Positions 1 through 8,488 of a DNA stretch of 64,000 nt are shown one piece after another (the stretch's first letter is position 1; the number at the start of each line of letters is the position of its first letter). Both the position numbers and the translations under genes were made by a program. The notes under the pieces were generated by a model. That model saw only the letters and a program-made list of their open reading frames with translations. It made no database searches and was not told the origin of the DNA. This stretch comes from Ferruginivarius sediminum (GTDB lineage: Bacteria; Pseudomonadota; Alphaproteobacteria; Kiloniellales; Rhodovibrionaceae). The stretch is from contig NZ_QPMH01000002.1 in the NCBI RefSeq assembly GCF_003344765.1, positions 333,484-397,483 of the forward strand, in the 5' to 3' direction.

Positions 1-591
1 AAGATCTTCTCCTGGATCGCGACGATGTGGGGCGGCTCCATCCGCTTCACCACGCCGATGCTGTGGGCGCTGGGCTTCATCTTCTTGTTCACCGTGGGCG
101 GCGTCACCGGCGTGGTGCTGGCGAACGCCGGCATGGACACCGTGCTGCACGATACCTACTACGTTGTCGCGCACTTCCACTACGTGCTGTCGCTGGGGGC
201 GGTGTTCGGCCTCTTCGCCGCCTTCTACTACTGGATCGGCAAGATGAGCGGCCGGCAGTATCCGGAGTGGGCGGGCAAGCTGCACTTCTGGGTCACCTTC
301 GTCGGCGTGAACTTGATCTTTTTCCCGCAGCACTTCCTCGGCCTGGCCGGCATGCCGCGGCGCTACATCGACTATCCGGATGCCTTCGCGGGCTGGAACT
401 ACGTGTCGTCGATCGGTGCCTACATCACCATGGCCGCGACCGTCTTCTTCCTCGGCGTCGCGCTCTACACGCTGCTGGCCGGACGGAAGGCGGAAGCCAA
501 CCCGTGGGGCGAGGGTGCCACGACGCTGGAGTGGACGGTGTCGTCGCCGCCGCCGTTCCACACCTTCGAGGAGCTGCCGCGCATCAAGTAG
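1..591 (+). CDS. ctaD: Cytochrome c oxidase subunit I, C-terminal part (cut by window start)
   Basis: This is the catalytic subunit of an aa3-type cytochrome c oxidase, which reduces oxygen at a heme a3/CuB centre in the inner membrane and pumps protons. The reading frame is open from base 1, so the start lies upstream. The 196 visible residues match the C-terminal end of the family: the [15 protein letters not shown] motif near residues 50-64 carries the conserved heme-ligand histidines, followed by hydrophobic segments and the typical [19 protein letters not shown] stretch. The downstream ctaB, ctaG, ctaE and surf1 genes confirm the oxidase context. ctaC is not in the window and probably lies upstream. 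Confidence 0.97.
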   Translation, partial: KIFSWIATMWGGSIRFTTPMLWALGFIFLFTVGGVTGVVLANAGMDTVLHDTYYVVAHFHYVLSLGAVFGLFAAFYYWIGKMSGRQYPEWAGKLHFWVTFVGVNLIFFPQHFLGLAGMPRRYIDYPDAFAGWNYVSSIGAYITMAATVFFLGVALYTLLAGRKAEANPWGEGATTLEWTVSSPPPFHTFEELPRIK

Positions 592-625
592 CACGGCGGC
601 CCTGGCAAAGCTGAATCATGGCGAA

Positions 626-653
626 CGCCCGGACCGCACCGACGGTCCGGGCG
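626..653 (+). terminator. GC-rich hairpin between ctaD and ctaB
   Basis: Two perfectly complementary 11-base arms (626-636 and 643-653) enclose a 6-base loop just after the ctaD stop codon. No T run follows on the plus strand, so it is not a classical intrinsic terminator. It could be a Rho-assisted or partial terminator, or protect the ctaD mRNA 3' end. The pairing is visible in the sequence; the role is inferred. Confidence 0.4.
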
Positions 654-678
654 CGTTACCCGGAAAAGTGAGAGTGAC

Positions 679-1632
679 GTGACGGATACGACGGTCGACC
701 TGAGCAATGGACAGCGGACGGACGCCGCGGCGGATGTGGCGGGCGCCACGATGCTGGCTGGCGCACAGGTCTGCGATTTCGTCCAGTTGCTGAAGCCGCG
801 GGTCATGACGCTTGTCGTGTTCACGGGTTTTGCCGGGATGCTGGCGGCGCCGGGGCATCTGCATCCCTTCCTGGCGGCCGTGGCGGTGCTGTGCATCGCC
901 GTCGGGGCCGGGGCGGCGGGCGCCATCAACATGTGGTACGACCGCGACATTGACGCGGTGATGCGCCGTACGGCGGGACGGCCGATTCCCTCGGGCCGCG
1001 TCGCGCCGGAAGAGGCGCTGGGCTTTGGCGTGGTACTAAGTCTGTTCTCCGTCATGCTGATGGGGCTGGCGGTGAACTGGACCGCGGCGGCGCTTCTGGC
1101 ACTGGCGAACGGATTCTACGTTTTCGTCTACACGGCCTGGCTGAAGCGGCGGACGCCGCAGAACATCGTGATCGGCGGCGCGGCGGGCGCGTTCCCGCCG
1201 ATGATCGGCTGGGCGGCCGTGACCGGCGGCGTCAGTGTCGAGTCGCTTGTCCTGTTCGCGCTGATCTTCTTCTGGACGCCGCCGCATTTCTGGGCGCTTT
1301 CGCTCTATACCGACGGGGATTACGGTCGCGCAGGCATCCCGATGCTGCCTGTCGTCGCCGGCCGGCGCGCGACAAAGCGGCAGATGCTGCTCTACACGTT
1401 GGTGCTTCTGCCGATCGCGCCGGCGCCGTTTCTCCTTGGGTTTGCGGGTCCGCTCTATGCGGCGGTGGCCGCCGTGCTCGGCCTGCTGTTCGTGGTGGCG
1501 GCGGTGCGCGTGCTGCGCGACGAGGATGAACGCCAGCGCGCCGCGCGACAGATGTTCGGCTATTCGATCCTGTACCTGTTCCTGGTCTTTGCCATGCTGA
1601 TCGTGGACGGCGCGGCGGGGGCACTGGTGTGA
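679..1632 (+). CDS. ctaB: Protoheme IX farnesyltransferase (heme O synthase)
   Basis: This membrane enzyme attaches a farnesyl group to heme b to give heme O, the precursor of the heme A used by the oxidase. The 317-residue protein is the usual family length and belongs to the UbiA prenyltransferase superfamily. The first aspartate-rich motif ([15 protein letters not shown], from about residue 84) is intact, as is the conserved [20 protein letters not shown] stretch near residue 150. About nine hydrophobic segments are present. The start is GTG at 679. The stop overlaps the start of the next small gene by 4 bases, which indicates translational coupling. Confidence 0.96.
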   Translation: MTDTTVDLSNGQRTDAAADVAGATMLAGAQVCDFVQLLKPRVMTLVVFTGFAGMLAAPGHLHPFLAAVAVLCIAVGAGAAGAINMWYDRDIDAVMRRTAGRPIPSGRVAPEEALGFGVVLSLFSVMLMGLAVNWTAAALLALANGFYVFVYTAWLKRRTPQNIVIGGAAGAFPPMIGWAAVTGGVSVESLVLFALIFFWTPPHFWALSLYTDGDYGRAGIPMLPVVAGRRATKRQMLLYTLVLLPIAPAPFLLGFAGPLYAAVAAVLGLLFVVAAVRVLRDEDERQRAARQMFGYSILYLFLVFAMLIVDGAAGALV

Positions 1633-1799
1633 GCGCGATGTCGAACAACGACGAATTCCCTGACGTCGAGTGGACCAAGGAGAAGCGCGAGGCGTTCCGC
1701 CGTAAGCGCCGCGGCAAGAATCTCGCGCTGATGGCGCTGCTGTTCGCCTTCGTCGTGCTGGTCTACATCGTGGCGATCGTCCGCATGGGGGGCGGTTAA
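1629..1799 (+). CDS. Small CoxF-like oxidase assembly protein
   Basis: A 56-residue protein lies between ctaB and ctaG. It has a charged N-terminal half ([18 protein letters not shown]) followed by one hydrophobic segment (about residues 33-52), so it should be a single-span inner membrane protein. Small proteins of this layout, often annotated CoxF, are commonly found here in alphaproteobacterial cox operons; their exact role is poorly known. The GTG at 1629 overlaps the ctaB stop by 4 bases and has a G-rich ribosome site upstream. An in-frame ATG at 1638 is the alternative, giving 53 residues. The gene is short enough to be missed by length-limited gene finding. Confidence 0.8.
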   Translation: MSAMSNNDEFPDVEWTKEKREAFRRKRRGKNLALMALLFAFVVLVYIVAIVRMGGG

Positions 1800-1802
1800 G
1801 CC

Positions 1803-2417
1803 ATGGCGGGCGGAGCCAACCGGAAGAATGCGCGCGTCGCGATGCTGCTGAGCGTCGTGCTGGTCGGCATGATCGGTCTCAGCTTTGCCGCCGTGCCGCT
1901 CTATCGCCTGTTCTGTCAGGTGACCGGCTATGGCGGCACGACGCAGGTGGCGGACGTCGAGCCCGAGGCGGCGAGCGAACGGATGATGACGATCCGCTTC
2001 AACGCGGACATTTCGCCGGACCTGCCCTGGCGCTTCCAGCCGAAGCAGCGCAGCATCGAGGTGCGGGTGGGCGAGCCGACGGTTGCGTACTACGAGGCGG
2101 AGAACAACTCCCAGGGCTTTACGGCGGGAACCGCGGCATTCAACGTGACGCCGCTGAAGGCGGGCGTGTATTTCAACAAGGTCGCGTGCTTCTGCTTCAC
2201 CGAACAGGCGCTGGCGGCCGGCGAAAGCGCCGACATGCCGGTGAGTTTTTTCGTCGATCCGGCGATCGAGGACGACCCGTCGCTGGATGACGTCGACACC
2301 ATCACGCTGTCTTACACATTCTTTCCCGACCCCGATGCCAAGGCGCCGGCGGCCGGGATGGATCAGACCGCCGCGGCGGAGCCGGTTTCCACGGCCCGCC
2401 CGGCTTCGCTAGATTGA
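1803..2417 (+). CDS. ctaG: Cytochrome c oxidase assembly protein CtaG/Cox11
   Basis: Cox11 is a membrane-anchored copper chaperone that delivers copper to the CuB site of subunit I. The 204-residue protein has an N-terminal membrane anchor (about residues 12-34) and a periplasmic beta-rich domain. The family copper-binding motif CFCF is at residues 129-132, inside FNKVACFCFTEQ. The C-terminal tail rich in Pro, Ala and Thr is not conserved in the family. It starts 3 bases after the preceding small gene and is followed by ctaE. Confidence 0.96.
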   Translation: MAGGANRKNARVAMLLSVVLVGMIGLSFAAVPLYRLFCQVTGYGGTTQVADVEPEAASERMMTIRFNADISPDLPWRFQPKQRSIEVRVGEPTVAYYEAENNSQGFTAGTAAFNVTPLKAGVYFNKVACFCFTEQALAAGESADMPVSFFVDPAIEDDPSLDDVDTITLSYTFFPDPDAKAPAAGMDQTAAAEPVSTARPASLD

Positions 2418-2473
2418 GCGCCGCCCAAGGCGGGGCGTACGAGAGGCTAGACGGAACGGGCAAGGGGACGACG

Positions 2474-3271
2474 ATGGCCCAAGCGCATGAGAAGAAACAT
2501 CCTTATCATCTGGTGGATCCCAGCCCCTGGCCGCTGATCGGGTCCTTGTCCGGCGGCGTGCTGGCGACGGGTATCGTGCTGTTCATGCACGAAGTCACGG
2601 CGTTGGTGATGTTCCTCGGCATCGCCATGGTGCTGGGGACGATGGCCGGCTGGTGGCGCGAGGTGGTACGTGAGGCCACCTTCCAGGGGCATCATACGCC
2701 GGTGGTGCAGCTCGGCCTGCGCTACGGCATGATCCTGTTCATCGCCTCGGAGGTGATGTTCTTTGCCGCCTTCTTCTGGGCCTATTTCAACGGCGCGCTG
2801 TTCCCGACGGACGAAATTGGCGGCGTGTGGCCGCCGCCGTCGATCGAGACCTTCGATCCCTTCGACATTCCATTCCTCAACACGCTGATCCTGCTGCTCT
2901 CCGGCTGTACCGTGACCTGGGCGCACCATGCTCTGCGCGAGGGCGAGCGGAAGGGCATGCTGCAAGGGCTGGCGCTGACGGTTCTGCTGGGCGTCATCTT
3001 CAGTTCGCTGCAGGCCTACGAGTACTCGCACGCCGCCTTCGGCTTCGGCGAGAATATCTACACCTCGGTGTTCTATATGGCGACCGGTTTCCACGGCGCG
3101 CACGTCATCATCGGCACACTCTTCCTGGCCGTCTGCTGGTTCCGAGCCTATGCCGGCCACTTCACGCCGGACCACCACTTCGGTTTTGAGGCGGCAGCCT
3201 GGTACTGGCACTTCGTGGACGTGGTCTGGCTGTTCCTGTTCTCCTGTGTCTATTGGTGGGGGAGCGCCTAA
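2474..3271 (+). CDS. ctaE: Cytochrome c oxidase subunit III
   Basis: Subunit III is a seven-helix membrane subunit that stabilises proton pumping by the oxidase. The 265-residue protein begins with the typical HPYHLVDPSPWPL segment and contains the family motifs FIASEVMFFAAFFWAYF and FYMATGFHGAHVIIGT, ending in the WYWHFVDVVWLFLF motif of helix 7. The ATG at 2474 was chosen because an AAGGGGA ribosome site lies just upstream. An in-frame TTG at 2414 overlapping the ctaG stop would add 20 residues that do not look like the family. Confidence 0.96.
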   Translation: MAQAHEKKHPYHLVDPSPWPLIGSLSGGVLATGIVLFMHEVTALVMFLGIAMVLGTMAGWWREVVREATFQGHHTPVVQLGLRYGMILFIASEVMFFAAFFWAYFNGALFPTDEIGGVWPPPSIETFDPFDIPFLNTLILLLSGCTVTWAHHALREGERKGMLQGLALTVLLGVIFSSLQAYEYSHAAFGFGENIYTSVFYMATGFHGAHVIIGTLFLAVCWFRAYAGHFTPDHHFGFEAAAWYWHFVDVVWLFLFSCVYWWGSA

Positions 3272-3280
3272 ACGGCAGGC

Positions 3281-3673
3281 ATGTCCTGGGAGGATACGCA
3301 CCCTCACGTCTCGCCGCTCTACGCGGGCCTGCACTGCAGATGCCCGCGTTGCGGCGAGGGCCCTCTATACGACGGCCTTCTGCAGGTGGCAGAGCGCTGC
3401 AAGGTTTGCGACCTCGACCTTCAAAAGGCCGACAGCGGCGACGGTCCGGCCGTCTTCATCATCCTGATCCTCGGCGCGGTTGTCGTTCTGTTCGCGCTGC
3501 TGCTGGAATCGTGGGTCGAACCGCCGATCTGGGTGCACCTCGCGATCTGGCCGGTTGTGATCATCGCGGGTGCGGTCGCGATGCTGCGCCCGGCCAAAGC
3601 CCTCCTGATCGCCTTGCAGTTCAAGAACAAGGCCGAAGACACCGGTTCCCTGGATCATGACGAGCCGCAATAA
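3281..3673 (+). CDS. DUF983 family membrane protein
   Basis: A 130-residue protein of the DUF983 family, regularly found between ctaE and surf1 in Alphaproteobacteria. The N-terminal part has five cysteines (C19, C21, C24, C40, C43) spaced like a zinc ribbon, and two hydrophobic segments follow (about residues 53-75 and 82-102). The function is not established; the position suggests a role in oxidase biogenesis. The 3' end overlaps the surf1 start by 17 bases in another frame, typical of tight coupling. Confidence 0.88.
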   Translation: MSWEDTHPHVSPLYAGLHCRCPRCGEGPLYDGLLQVAERCKVCDLDLQKADSGDGPAVFIILILGAVVVLFALLLESWVEPPIWVHLAIWPVVIIAGAVAMLRPAKALLIALQFKNKAEDTGSLDHDEPQ

Positions 3674-4409
3674 GCGGCGTTTCCGCCCGACCCTGTGGGC
3701 AACCCTGGCCGTAGTGCCGATGCTGGCCGTGTTGATCGGGCTGGGCGTTTGGCAGCTTCAGCGCCTGGAGTGGAAGAACGACCTGATCGAGGAAATGCGC
3801 GGCCGGATGGAGGCGGCGCCGATCGAACTGCCGCAGCCTATAGAAGAGCCCGAGGCGCTGCAGTTCTATCGTGTCGAGCTTACCGGGCGCTTCCTCAACG
3901 ACGGGGAGCTTTACCGCGTGGCACAGCCGCTGCGGAATACCCGTGGGCTGTACGTGATCACGCCGATGCGCCTTGAGGATGGCCGCGAAGTCTTGGTGAA
4001 TCGCGGCTGGGTGCCGCTGGACAAGCGCGAGCCCGCCGCACGCCCCGATAGCCTGACATCCGGCACGGTCACGGTCGAAGGCGTGATCCGCCTGGGCGGC
4101 TGGCAGGGCATGGAATGGCTTCGCCCGGCCAACGACCCGCAAGCCAATGAATGGTTGTGGATGGATCTCGACCGTATGGCGCGCGAGGCCGGACTCGAAA
4201 ACCCCGTCACGAATGTCTATGTCGATCTGGCGGCGGAGCAGACGCCCGGCGCCTATCCCGTCGGCGGACAGACCCGCGTCAACCTGCGCAACGACCATCT
4301 GAACTACGCGCTGACCTGGTTCGCCCTGGCGCTGGGGCTTGTGGCGATTTACGTGCTATTCCACTGGCGGCCGGTCGATGACCGCGACACAACACGAGAC
4401 AGCGGATGA
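3657..4409 (+). CDS. SURF1 family oxidase assembly protein
   Basis: SURF1 (Shy1) proteins help insert heme a into cytochrome c oxidase subunit I. The 250-residue protein has the family layout: an N-terminal membrane helix (about residues 12-32, ending in the conserved LGVWQLQRLEWK), a periplasmic domain with the VLVNRGWVP motif, and a C-terminal membrane helix with the conserved NDHLNYALTWFALA before it. It closes the cox assembly cluster, and its stop overlaps the next gene by 4 bases. Confidence 0.94.
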   Translation: MTSRNKRRFRPTLWATLAVVPMLAVLIGLGVWQLQRLEWKNDLIEEMRGRMEAAPIELPQPIEEPEALQFYRVELTGRFLNDGELYRVAQPLRNTRGLYVITPMRLEDGREVLVNRGWVPLDKREPAARPDSLTSGTVTVEGVIRLGGWQGMEWLRPANDPQANEWLWMDLDRMAREAGLENPVTNVYVDLAAEQTPGAYPVGGQTRVNLRNDHLNYALTWFALALGLVAIYVLFHWRPVDDRDTTRDSG

Positions 4410-5902
4410 GTGAAGCCTACAAGACCCTCGAACAACGCTTCGCCCGCCTCTACGCCCTGCGCGAAGCGGCGGGAATGCTCCACTGGGACTCGGCGGTGCT
4501 GATGCCAAGTGGCGGGGCCGAGGCGCGCAGCGAGCATCTGGCTGCGCTGGAAGTGACCTGCCACGAGATGCTGACCGACCCGCGGCTGGCGGAGCTGTTC
4601 GCGACGGCCGCGGACGATGCGGCGGAGCTTGACGACTGGCAGCAGGCGAACCTGCGCGAGATGCGCCGCGAATGGCTGCACGCGACCGCCGTACCGTCGC
4701 GTCTTGTCGAGGCCATGAGCCGGGCCACGCGAAGCTGCGAGATGGTTTGGCGCGAGGCGCGGCCAGCCTCGGATTTCGCACGCGTGAAGCCTTATCTGGC
4801 GGACGTGCTGGCGCTGGTGCGCGAAGAGGGGCAGGCGAAGGGGGACGCGCTTGGCGTCGCGCCCTACGACGCCTTGCTGGACCAGTACGAGCCTGACGGC
4901 CAGTCCGCCCGCATCGACGTCATTTTTGAGGATATCGCCGCTTTCCTGCCCGGCTTCCTGCAAGAGGTGCTGGACCGGCAGGCGCAAGAGCCGGCACCGG
5001 CCGTGCCGGCTGGGCCGTTCCCGCAGGCGAGCCAGATCGCGCTGGCCGAACGGCTGATGCAGGGGGTGGGCTTCGATTTCAACTACGGCCGCCTCGATGT
5101 CTCGCTGCATCCCTTCTGCGGCGGCGTCGCCGACGACGTGCGCATCACCACGCGCTACGACGAGAGCGACTTCACTTCGGCCATCATGGGCGTGCTGCAC
5201 GAGACCGGCCATGCGCTCTACGAGCGGGGCCTGCCAGCCGCGTGGCGGCGCCAGCCCGTGGGCGAGGCGCGGGGCATGGGCCTGCACGAGAGCCAGTCGC
5301 TGCTGATCGAGATGCAGGCGTGCCGCAGTCCAGAGTTCATCGGCCACTTGGCGCCCATCGCGCGGGATGCCTTCGGCGGCGAGGGCGCGGCCTGGAGCCC
5401 GGGGAACCTGCGACGCCTCTACACGCACGTGGAACCGGGCCACATCCGCGTCGACGCCGACGAAGTCACCTATCCCGCCCACGTCATCCTGCGTTACCGG
5501 CTGGAGAAGGCGCTGGTGGCCGGGGACATGGAATTGGACGACCTGCCGGCGGCCTGGAACGAGGGCATGCGGAATCTTCTCGGCATTCAGCCGCCGGACG
5601 ACCGGCTGGGCTGCCTGCAAGATATCCACTGGTACGATGGCGGATGGGGCTATTTCCCGACCTATACGCTTGGCGCGATGGCCGCCGCGCAGTTGTTCGA
5701 CGCCGCACGGCGCGCGGTCCCCGGGATACCGGAGGCGCTGGCACGCGGCGACTTCAAGCCGCTGCTCGGCTGGCTACGGGAGAACGTGCACGGCCACGGC
5801 TCGCGCTTCTCGACCGACGAGGTGCTGGAACACGCCACGGGCAAGCCGCTGGACCCGGAGGTCTTCAAGGCGCATCTGCGTCAGCGATACCTACCCAACT
5901 GA
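4406..5902 (+). CDS. Carboxypeptidase Taq family metallopeptidase (M32)
   Basis: M32 carboxypeptidases are cytoplasmic zinc enzymes that remove C-terminal amino acids from peptides. The 498-residue length is normal. The zinc motif HETGH is at residues 265-269 (VLHETGHALYERG), followed by the family segment GLHESQSLLIEMQ. No signal peptide is present. It overlaps surf1 by 4 bases, so it is probably transcribed with the cox genes although it has no known link to respiration. It is convergent with the response regulator gene. Confidence 0.95.
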   Translation: MSEAYKTLEQRFARLYALREAAGMLHWDSAVLMPSGGAEARSEHLAALEVTCHEMLTDPRLAELFATAADDAAELDDWQQANLREMRREWLHATAVPSRLVEAMSRATRSCEMVWREARPASDFARVKPYLADVLALVREEGQAKGDALGVAPYDALLDQYEPDGQSARIDVIFEDIAAFLPGFLQEVLDRQAQEPAPAVPAGPFPQASQIALAERLMQGVGFDFNYGRLDVSLHPFCGGVADDVRITTRYDESDFTSAIMGVLHETGHALYERGLPAAWRRQPVGEARGMGLHESQSLLIEMQACRSPEFIGHLAPIARDAFGGEGAAWSPGNLRRLYTHVEPGHIRVDADEVTYPAHVILRYRLEKALVAGDMELDDLPAAWNEGMRNLLGIQPPDDRLGCLQDIHWYDGGWGYFPTYTLGAMAAAQLFDAARRAVPGIPEALARGDFKPLLGWLRENVHGHGSRFSTDEVLEHATGKPLDPEVFKAHLRQRYLPN

Positions 5903-5914
5903 CGGCTGTCGGGT

Positions 5915-6409
5915 TCAACCGTCGGTGCCTGAGGGGCTGGCGGTTTCCGGCTCCCTGACTTCCTCCACGAGCTGCGGCGACTCGCCGCTGCGCAGGGCGG
6001 CAAGGATCGACTCCCGCCGGCGCAGCATTTCTGAGTCGCGGCCCCGCCGGCACCAGTAGCGTACCCGCTCGACGACGCCCTTCGTGCCGTTGCACTTGAG
6101 CACGTAATCGTCGCCGCCCGCCTCGAAAGCCGACCTGACGATTTCCGCACCGTCGAAGTTGGTAAGGAACACCACGGGGACGTGGTGCAGGTTGGCCTTG
6201 CGGATGCGCCGGCAGACCTCCAGCCCGTCGAGGCCGGGCATCCTTATGTCCAGAAGCACGACCGTCGGCACAACGGAGTACAGGTAGCTCAATGCCTCGC
6301 CCCCGTTACGCGCGCTGAACACGGTATGACCGTCGTGACGCAGCAGATCGCAATGCAGCTTACGGATCCTGGCGTCGTCCTCGACGACCATGATCAGCCC
6401 CTTGGTCAT
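5915..6409 (-). CDS. Single-domain response regulator (CheY-like receiver)
   Basis: A 164-residue receiver-domain protein. Residues 1-125 carry the standard features: the acidic pair in VVEDDARIR, the phospho-acceptor aspartate in VVLLDIRMPGLDGL, a conserved threonine in FLTNF and a lysine in YVLKC. The last 40 residues form a short charged tail without a DNA-binding or enzymatic output domain, so it presumably works by protein-protein contact. The ATG at 6409 gives the normal receiver N-terminus (MTKGLIMVVEDD); the frame is open further upstream but overlaps the previous gene. It begins 7 bases after the ParA-MipZ gene, so the two are an operon. No histidine kinase gene is nearby. Confidence 0.93.
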   Translation of the reverse strand: MTKGLIMVVEDDARIRKLHCDLLRHDGHTVFSARNGGEALSYLYSVVPTVVLLDIRMPGLDGLEVCRRIRKANLHHVPVVFLTNFDGAEIVRSAFEAGGDDYVLKCNGTKGVVERVRYWCRRGRDSEMLRRRESILAALRSGESPQLVEEVREPETASPSGTDG

Positions 6410-6416
6410 GGCCAAG

Positions 6417-8060
6417 TTACCCCATTGAAGCTTGACCCCTTGCGCCAGCGCCGCCAGTCGTCCGGTCCAGGTCGGGCTGCCATCCGGGCCAGAGGCGCCC
6501 GCCCACAAGTTCGAGCAATGCCCGCAGTTCCTGACGCGCGGCGACGTGGGACATCGACATCGGCGTGTCCACGCTGGCGCGGCGCAGATCGAGAAGCGTC
6601 AGTCCGCGCAGGAACAGTCCGCGATAGATCACGCGCTCGCTGAAACCCGGCGCCACGGTGAAGCCGAGGCGCTGCGCCAGCCGCTCCAGCGCGTCGCAGA
6701 CGTTCCGCTTGTTGTGGGCATCCAGGTTGCTGAGCCGATTGCGGCAGACGATCCAGGAGGGCGTCTTCCCGTCCCTGGTGACGCCGCGCGTGACCGCGTG
6801 GCGCGCGATGCGGCCGTAGGCGCCGTCTTCGCGGTGGTCCAGCGTCTCGGCATCGATGCCGCCCAGAACGTCGAGGTCGAGGAAGCTGTCGTTGATCGGC
6901 GTGACCAGGATGTCCAGCTCGCTGTGGGCCTTTCGCGACAACTTCGTCAGGCCCGACGGCGTGTCGACGATGACGATGTCGTGCGTGTCGCGAAGGCGCG
7001 ACATCAGATCGCCGAAGCTGAGGTCCGTGTGGGTGTCGCCGCCCAGTATGTGGCCGCCCGGCAGTGCGAGTTCCGCGCCGGTTGCTCGCGCATGGGCCCG
7101 GCGGTTCTCCAGATAGTGCGTCAGGGTGCGCTGCCCTGCGTCGAGGTCGACCGTCGCCACGCGCAGGCCCTGATACAGGAAGCCGATGGCGAAGTGCATC
7201 GCCATGGTCGACTTTCCGGAGCCGCCCTTCTGGTTACCGACGACGACCACGCGCCCGCCATACCCGCCGGGCGAAGGTGCCGGGGACTCGGCCGCCGCGG
7301 GCGCCGCGTCCGCTGCCTCGGCGGGTTGCGCCTCTGGATCCTCATCCTTCGGCGGCGCTTTCACCACAACGGGACCTCGCGCGATCTCGGCGTCGGTGGG
7401 TGGGCGATGCACGGGCCTGCGCTGCGCCTCTAGGACGTTCACGACGTCGCGCCAAAGCCAGAGCAGGTTGCGGCTGACATCCGAATGCGGGTCGTCGTCG
7501 ATGACCGTGCGGCCCGCGACGACGCTGCGGGGCAGGGTGCGGACATAGGGGATGGTCACCGACGCGATCGGGCCGAGGCGCGCCAGCCTGTCGTGCGCCT
7601 GGGCCGTCACCTCGGCCTCGCCCATGTCGCGGTTGAGTACGAACAGGATCTGGCGCGAGGCGGCACGAACCGTCGTCGCGGTGGCCGTGGCGGCGATCAG
7701 CTCGTCCTCAGTCGGCGCGGCCGGGACGACGACCAGGTCCGATAGTTCAACGGCGGCTTCCGTCGCGCTTCTGGGCCGCCAGACCGTATCGATCAGCGCG
7801 ATGTGGAAGCCCTGGCAAGACAGGTCGTGCAGCATTTCGGGCAGCTTTTCGGGGGCCGTACGAAAGACCTCGACCGAGGAGTCCGCCGTGAAGCCTGCGC
7901 TGCCCCCCTTTCGCCGCCAGTAATCCAGGCTGCCGTGCTGATCGGTATCGATCAGCGCGATGCGATGGCTTCCAAGCTGCGCGGCCGCGTGGGCCAGATG
8001 GATTGCAAGGACAGTTTTGCCCGACCCGCATTGCCGAGATGCGAGCGAAATCACCTTCAT
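6417..8060 (-). CDS. Tandem ParA-like / MipZ-like ATPase fusion
   Basis: A 547-residue protein with two ParA/MinD-superfamily domains. Residues 1-212 form a first domain with Walker A RQCGSGKT (9-16), in which the signature lysine of the deviant Walker motif is replaced by Gln10, and a Walker-B-like FHIALIDTVW. Residues 215-268 form a Pro/Ala/Glu-rich linker. Residues 269-540 resemble MipZ over their whole length: GNQKGGSGKST (275-285), VATVDLDAGQRTLTHYLENR, ILVTPINDSFLDLDVLG and HVAARQELRALLELV. MipZ forms a gradient from ParB-bound poles and inhibits FtsZ polymerisation, placing the division site. Normal MipZ is a single domain about half this size, so the N-terminal addition is unusual. 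The partner gene is a response regulator. The family assignment of the second half is strong; the function of the first half is unknown. Confidence 0.9.
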   Translation of the reverse strand: MKVISLASRQCGSGKTVLAIHLAHAAAQLGSHRIALIDTDQHGSLDYWRRKGGSAGFTADSSVEVFRTAPEKLPEMLHDLSCQGFHIALIDTVWRPRSATEAAVELSDLVVVPAAPTEDELIAATATATTVRAASRQILFVLNRDMGEAEVTAQAHDRLARLGPIASVTIPYVRTLPRSVVAGRTVIDDDPHSDVSRNLLWLWRDVVNVLEAQRRPVHRPPTDAEIARGPVVVKAPPKDEDPEAQPAEAADAAPAAAESPAPSPGGYGGRVVVVGNQKGGSGKSTMAMHFAIGFLYQGLRVATVDLDAGQRTLTHYLENRRAHARATGAELALPGGHILGGDTHTDLSFGDLMSRLRDTHDIVIVDTPSGLTKLSRKAHSELDILVTPINDSFLDLDVLGGIDAETLDHREDGAYGRIARHAVTRGVTRDGKTPSWIVCRNRLSNLDAHNKRNVCDALERLAQRLGFTVAPGFSERVIYRGLFLRGLTLLDLRRASVDTPMSMSHVAARQELRALLELVGGRLWPGWQPDLDRTTGGAGARGQASMG

Positions 8061-8422
8061 GGACGACCCCGCTTCGGTGTCGGGCCCACTTGGATCGGTT
8101 GGTGACGGTCATTTATTGCCGTTGTAATCGACCTGCTACCTGGCATTTCCACCGATCATCAAATGGGCAGTTTCGTGTATTTCTTTTCTCTGCCCTCGCG
8201 TTTCGCATGAAATGATATAAAGGAAAGTTAAAAATGGACAAGTTTTATATATTTGAGCATAGAACTTATGCATTAAAACTCAGATTTGATTTGATAGTGA
8301 GGAGATAAGATTCGAAGAAATAATTGAAGGCGAAAGAGGGTGTGCGTTGTATGAAGACACACATGCGCGGCGGCGGCGCTCGGCCGTGGCCGTCGCCCGG
8401 TGCCTTTTGCTTCAATATTGGG
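8061..8422. other. A+T-rich intergenic region upstream of the ParA-MipZ gene
   Basis: About 360 bases without a credible gene. The stretch 8200-8350 is much richer in A+T than the neighbourhood. On the minus strand a weak promoter-like pair is visible (TTGTCC at 8241-8236 and TATATC at 8219-8214, 16 bases apart), pointing at the ParA-MipZ gene. This promoter is a guess from consensus matching only. Confidence 0.45.
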
Positions 8423-8472
8423 AAAAAGACCCCTGCGTGTCCCCGGGGCTGTATGCAGCCACGGGGACACGC
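8423..8472 (-). terminator. Intrinsic terminator of the gcv operon
   Basis: A strong hairpin with 11-base perfect arms (8435-8445 and 8462-8472) and an additional inner GGCTG/CAGCC stem lies 16 bases beyond the gcvP stop on the minus strand. It is followed by AGGGG and then five Ts (8427-8423), as expected for a Rho-independent terminator. Confidence 0.8.
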
Positions 8473-8488
8473 ATCGGATAGCGGAGGG

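Noticed and set aside
626..653. Calling the ctaD-ctaB hairpin a definite Rho-independent terminator.
   Set aside because: No T run follows, and ctaB appears to belong to the same cluster, so it was kept only as a low-confidence hairpin.
2447..3334. A 295-codon minus-strand frame across ctaE.
   Set aside because: Antisense to subunit III, with a composition typical of shadow frames.
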